In this document: positions 62,032 through 64,000 of the stretch, piece by piece
Numbering within the stretch: the stretch's first letter is position 1
Layout: the number at the start of each line of letters is the position of its first letter
NCBI GenBank assembly: GCA_964609385.1
Contig: CAZSSM010000028.1
Coordinates: forward strand, 1 to 64,000
Length of the DNA: 64,000 bases
DNA from: CAZSSM01 sp964609385
GTDB lineage: Bacteria; Planctomycetota; Planctomycetia; Isosphaerales; Isosphaeraceae
Direction of reading: 5' to 3'
Made by a program: the position numbers and the translations under genes
The notes under the pieces: generated by a model
Told to the model about the DNA's origin: nothing
Databases searched by the model: none
What the model saw: the letters and a program-made list of their open reading frames with translations, nothing else

Positions 62032-64000
62032 TTATGGTTCGGGTGCGAACGGATCGGGCGGGAAGATCCGATCCAGGACCAGGCTCAACAGGACCGGGTC
62101 GCGTCGGACCATCGCGAACGCCTCGGATCGCCGCAAGGCATCCAGCGCTCGGACCACCCGGAGCGGCGGGTCGAACCCCGAGTCCAACAACGGCCCGATC
62201 AGCATCTCCTTGAGCGACGCCACCTCCTCCGGACGGTCCAGGATCTCGCTCGCGATCAGCGATCGGATCCGAACTACCAAGGCGACCTGTTCGATCGAAT
62301 ACCCGGACCCGGCCGGAGTCCCCGGAGCCATCCCTTGGAGGAAGTGCTCGGCGCGGTCCAGCGCGTCGGCCGCTTCGCCATGCCGACTCAGTTCCTCACC
62401 GAGGATCGTGCCGAGATCGAGTAGGGTCTCGACCAGCCGGATCCGCCAGTTGAGGTTGTCGGGAACGTCGACGACGGCCTGATCCAACAGGGCGCGGGCG
62501 CGATCGAGCAACGCGAACGAGCGCTCCGGATCGCCTCGGCGATTGGCCAGCAGGCCGAGGTTCCGCACCGTCTGACCGAGGTTGACCCGATGCTGCGGCG
62601 TCTCCGGGTAGTCCGCGACCAAGCGCTCTTGGGTCTCGAGCGCCTCGAGGTAGTGCTCGGCCGCCGCGTCGAGTTCCCCACGCAGCTCGCGATAGTACGC
62701 CAGGCCACCGAGCGAACGGGCCAGATCGACCCGGCGATCAAGGTAAGTCGGACGCAATCGTACCAAGCGTCTATGGATTTGCACGGAACGTTCGAGTGTG
62801 CTTACAGCTTGATCGTAATCGTCGTTCGACTCGTAGCACTTTCCCAGGTTGTTCAAGGTTTGGGCCAGATCGGTGAGCATCGCGAAGTTGTCCGGGTACA
62901 GGGCGACGAGGCGCTCCAACCGTTCGCGAGCCTGATCGAAGAACATCTCGGCTTGATCGATCCGACCCAACATACCGTGGGCGACACCGATCCGATTGAG
63001 CGTGGCGATCAATTTGGGTTCGGTCCTCGGTGAGACCGGGGGCTGCTCGAGGAGCGCATCGAGGATCTCGCGGGCCTCGAGCAGGGGGGCGAGCGCTTCA
63101 TCCGGTCGACCGCCGACGAGCCCCGAGACCCCTCGGGTGATCAGCGAGTCGGCCCGACGCTCGCGGGCCAGCGGCCCTCGAGGATCGAGGCGGATCAGCC
63201 GTTCGGCCAGGGTTTCGGACTCGCGTTGCGCCTCGCGGGCGGCGTCGGTGCGACCCAGTTGCTCCTCGGCGTAGGCGAGATTGGTGGCCGACTGGAAGAC
63301 CGCATCGAGCCGATCGAGGTCGTCGGGTCGATCCTCCAGCAGGGCGCGTCGGATCTCCAGGGCGCGCCGATACGCCTCCGAGGATTCGGCCGTCAGGCCC
63401 ATGTGATTCCGGACCAGACCGATGTTGTGATACGCGTCGGCCATCCGACTGTCGATCCGTTGATCGTCACCTCGTTGTTCGAGGAAGCGGAGGTAATAGG
63501 TCAGGGCATCCTCGAGCAGTTGGCGCCGGAACGCGTTGAGGTCAGGCCGATCGGGCTCGGTCAGATCGGGGCTGTTGGCGACACGCATGAAGTAGGTTTC
63601 GACGGCGTCGTTGGCCAGCTCGAAGTTCCGCTCGGCCCGGGCGGCCTCGCGTCGCGCTTGGTCGCGCGAACGATCGATCAACACGGCGAAGGTGACCGAG
63701 GCCAAAGCGACGAGGACCAAGGCGGCGGTCATCGAGAAGGCCCACGCGCGACGTCGACGGACCCAACGCGCCAGGCATTCGCCGAGCGGTTCGAGATCGA
63801 CCTGGACCGGTTCATCGGCGAGCCAGCGCTCGACCTCCTCGGCCAACTGGAGCGCGGAGTCGTAGCGATCCTCGGGCCGCTTGGCCATCGCCTTGAGGCA
63901 AATCGCCTCCAAAGGGCGCGGGAGCCCGGGGGCGATCACCCTGGGTCGCGGGAACTGTCCGTCGCGGGCGCGTCGGAGCGTTTCGAGCAGGTCGCCGGCC
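62032..64000 (-). CDS. serine/threonine kinase-TPR protein (5' end cut by window edge)
   Basis: The C-terminal ~655 residues of a Hanks-type kinase. The first visible part is the end of the kinase C-lobe (RPLEAICLKAMAKRPEDRYD, then SALQLAEEVERWLADEPV). A juxtamembrane Arg-rich segment (ARWVRRRRAW) and one membrane helix (FSMTAALVLVALASVTFAVL) follow. The extracytoplasmic part is built from tetratricopeptide repeats (for example ADAYHNIGLVRNHMGLTAES, TLNNLGKCYESNDDYDQAV, TVRNLGLLANRRGD). This PknB-TPR layout is abundant in planctomycetes. The catalytic Asp and Lys lie off the right edge, so activity cannot be judged. It is convergent with yqgE, with a 31-nt gap. Confidence 0.93.
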   Translation of the reverse strand, partial: AGDLLETLRRARDGQFPRPRVIAPGLPRPLEAICLKAMAKRPEDRYDSALQLAEEVERWLADEPVQVDLEPLGECLARWVRRRRAWAFSMTAALVLVALASVTFAVLIDRSRDQARREAARAERNFELANDAVETYFMRVANSPDLTEPDRPDLNAFRRQLLEDALTYYLRFLEQRGDDQRIDSRMADAYHNIGLVRNHMGLTAESSEAYRRALEIRRALLEDRPDDLDRLDAVFQSATNLAYAEEQLGRTDAAREAQRESETLAERLIRLDPRGPLARERRADSLITRGVSGLVGGRPDEALAPLLEAREILDALLEQPPVSPRTEPKLIATLNRIGVAHGMLGRIDQAEMFFDQARERLERLVALYPDNFAMLTDLAQTLNNLGKCYESNDDYDQAVSTLERSVQIHRRLVRLRPTYLDRRVDLARSLGGLAYYRELRGELDAAAEHYLEALETQERLVADYPETPQHRVNLGQTVRNLGLLANRRGDPERSFALLDRARALLDQAVVDVPDNLNWRIRLVETLLDLGTILGEELSRHGEAADALDRAEHFLQGMAPGTPAGSGYSIEQVALVVRIRSLIASEILDRPEEVASLKEMLIGPLLDSGFDPPLRVVRALDALRRSEAFAMVRRDPVLLSLVLDRIFPPDPFAPEP

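Overview
The window looks like a chromosomal segment of a planctomycete, most likely an Isosphaeraceae-type member of the Planctomycetota. The reasons are the very high G+C content (about two thirds by eye) with strong G/C at third codon positions, and a set of families typical of that phylum. These are the DUF1592/DUF1588 and DUF1552 pair, a PVC-type heme-binding protein with HEAT repeats, a tandem DUF4159 protein with prenyltransferase-like repeats, a TIGR03067-like protein, two large surface proteins with an N-terminal LEPR-XLL-type motif, a dockerin-like peptidase and a kinase-TPR protein. Organism placement is inference; no rRNA or tRNA gene was seen.

Layout. 1-5.6 kb: a MoxR ATPase cut by the left edge, a membrane-anchored beta-propeller-like protein and the DUF4159 protein, closed by a good hairpin terminator. 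5.6-8.6 kb: a gene-poor, decayed stretch with two copies of a roughly 250-nt hairpin repeat and a lower-GC leucine-rich-repeat gene. 8.6-15 kb: macro-domain protein, Kelch protein, S41 peptidase and FAD oxidoreductase. 15-20.5 kb: a minus-strand run of signalling regulator, metallophosphoesterase, RNase-Z-like hydrolase and MscS channel. 20.9-25 kb: isochorismatase-like hydrolase, class V aminotransferase and a Gln/Met-rich coiled-coil membrane protein. 25-34.4 kb: secreted proteins, including a 1342-aa subtilisin-like peptidase with an altered triad, and an orphan RND adaptor. 34.4-36.6 kb: a frameshifted pseudogene and an ammonium transporter. 36.6-46.5 kb, all minus strand: exported endonuclease/phosphatase, DUF1552, a lipoprotein and membrane-protein cassette, DUF1592, and a beta-helix/RTX surface protein. 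46.8-50.5 kb: O-methyltransferase, ADP-ribosylglycohydrolase, small membrane protein and a TetR regulator with a clear operator-in-promoter. 51.0-56.3 kb: a three-gene operon built around a membrane-bound P-loop GTPase. 56.3-64 kb: the third hairpin repeat, a Tat-exported enolase-superfamily enzyme, the PVC heme/HEAT protein, YqgE and a kinase-TPR protein cut by the right edge.

The best candidate for an undescribed system is the operon at 51061-56279. It encodes a membrane-anchored helical scaffold, a TRAFAC-like GTPase with a transmembrane helix, and a protein whose N-terminus resembles the GTPase-associated GAP1-N2 pattern followed by a transmembrane helix and an acidic tail. The coding regions are translationally coupled or closely spaced, and all three products would sit at the same membrane. 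The second most interesting item is the dispersed hairpin repeat at 6469, 7309 and 56283: two full copies keep long stems although their sequences differ, and the third is degenerate.
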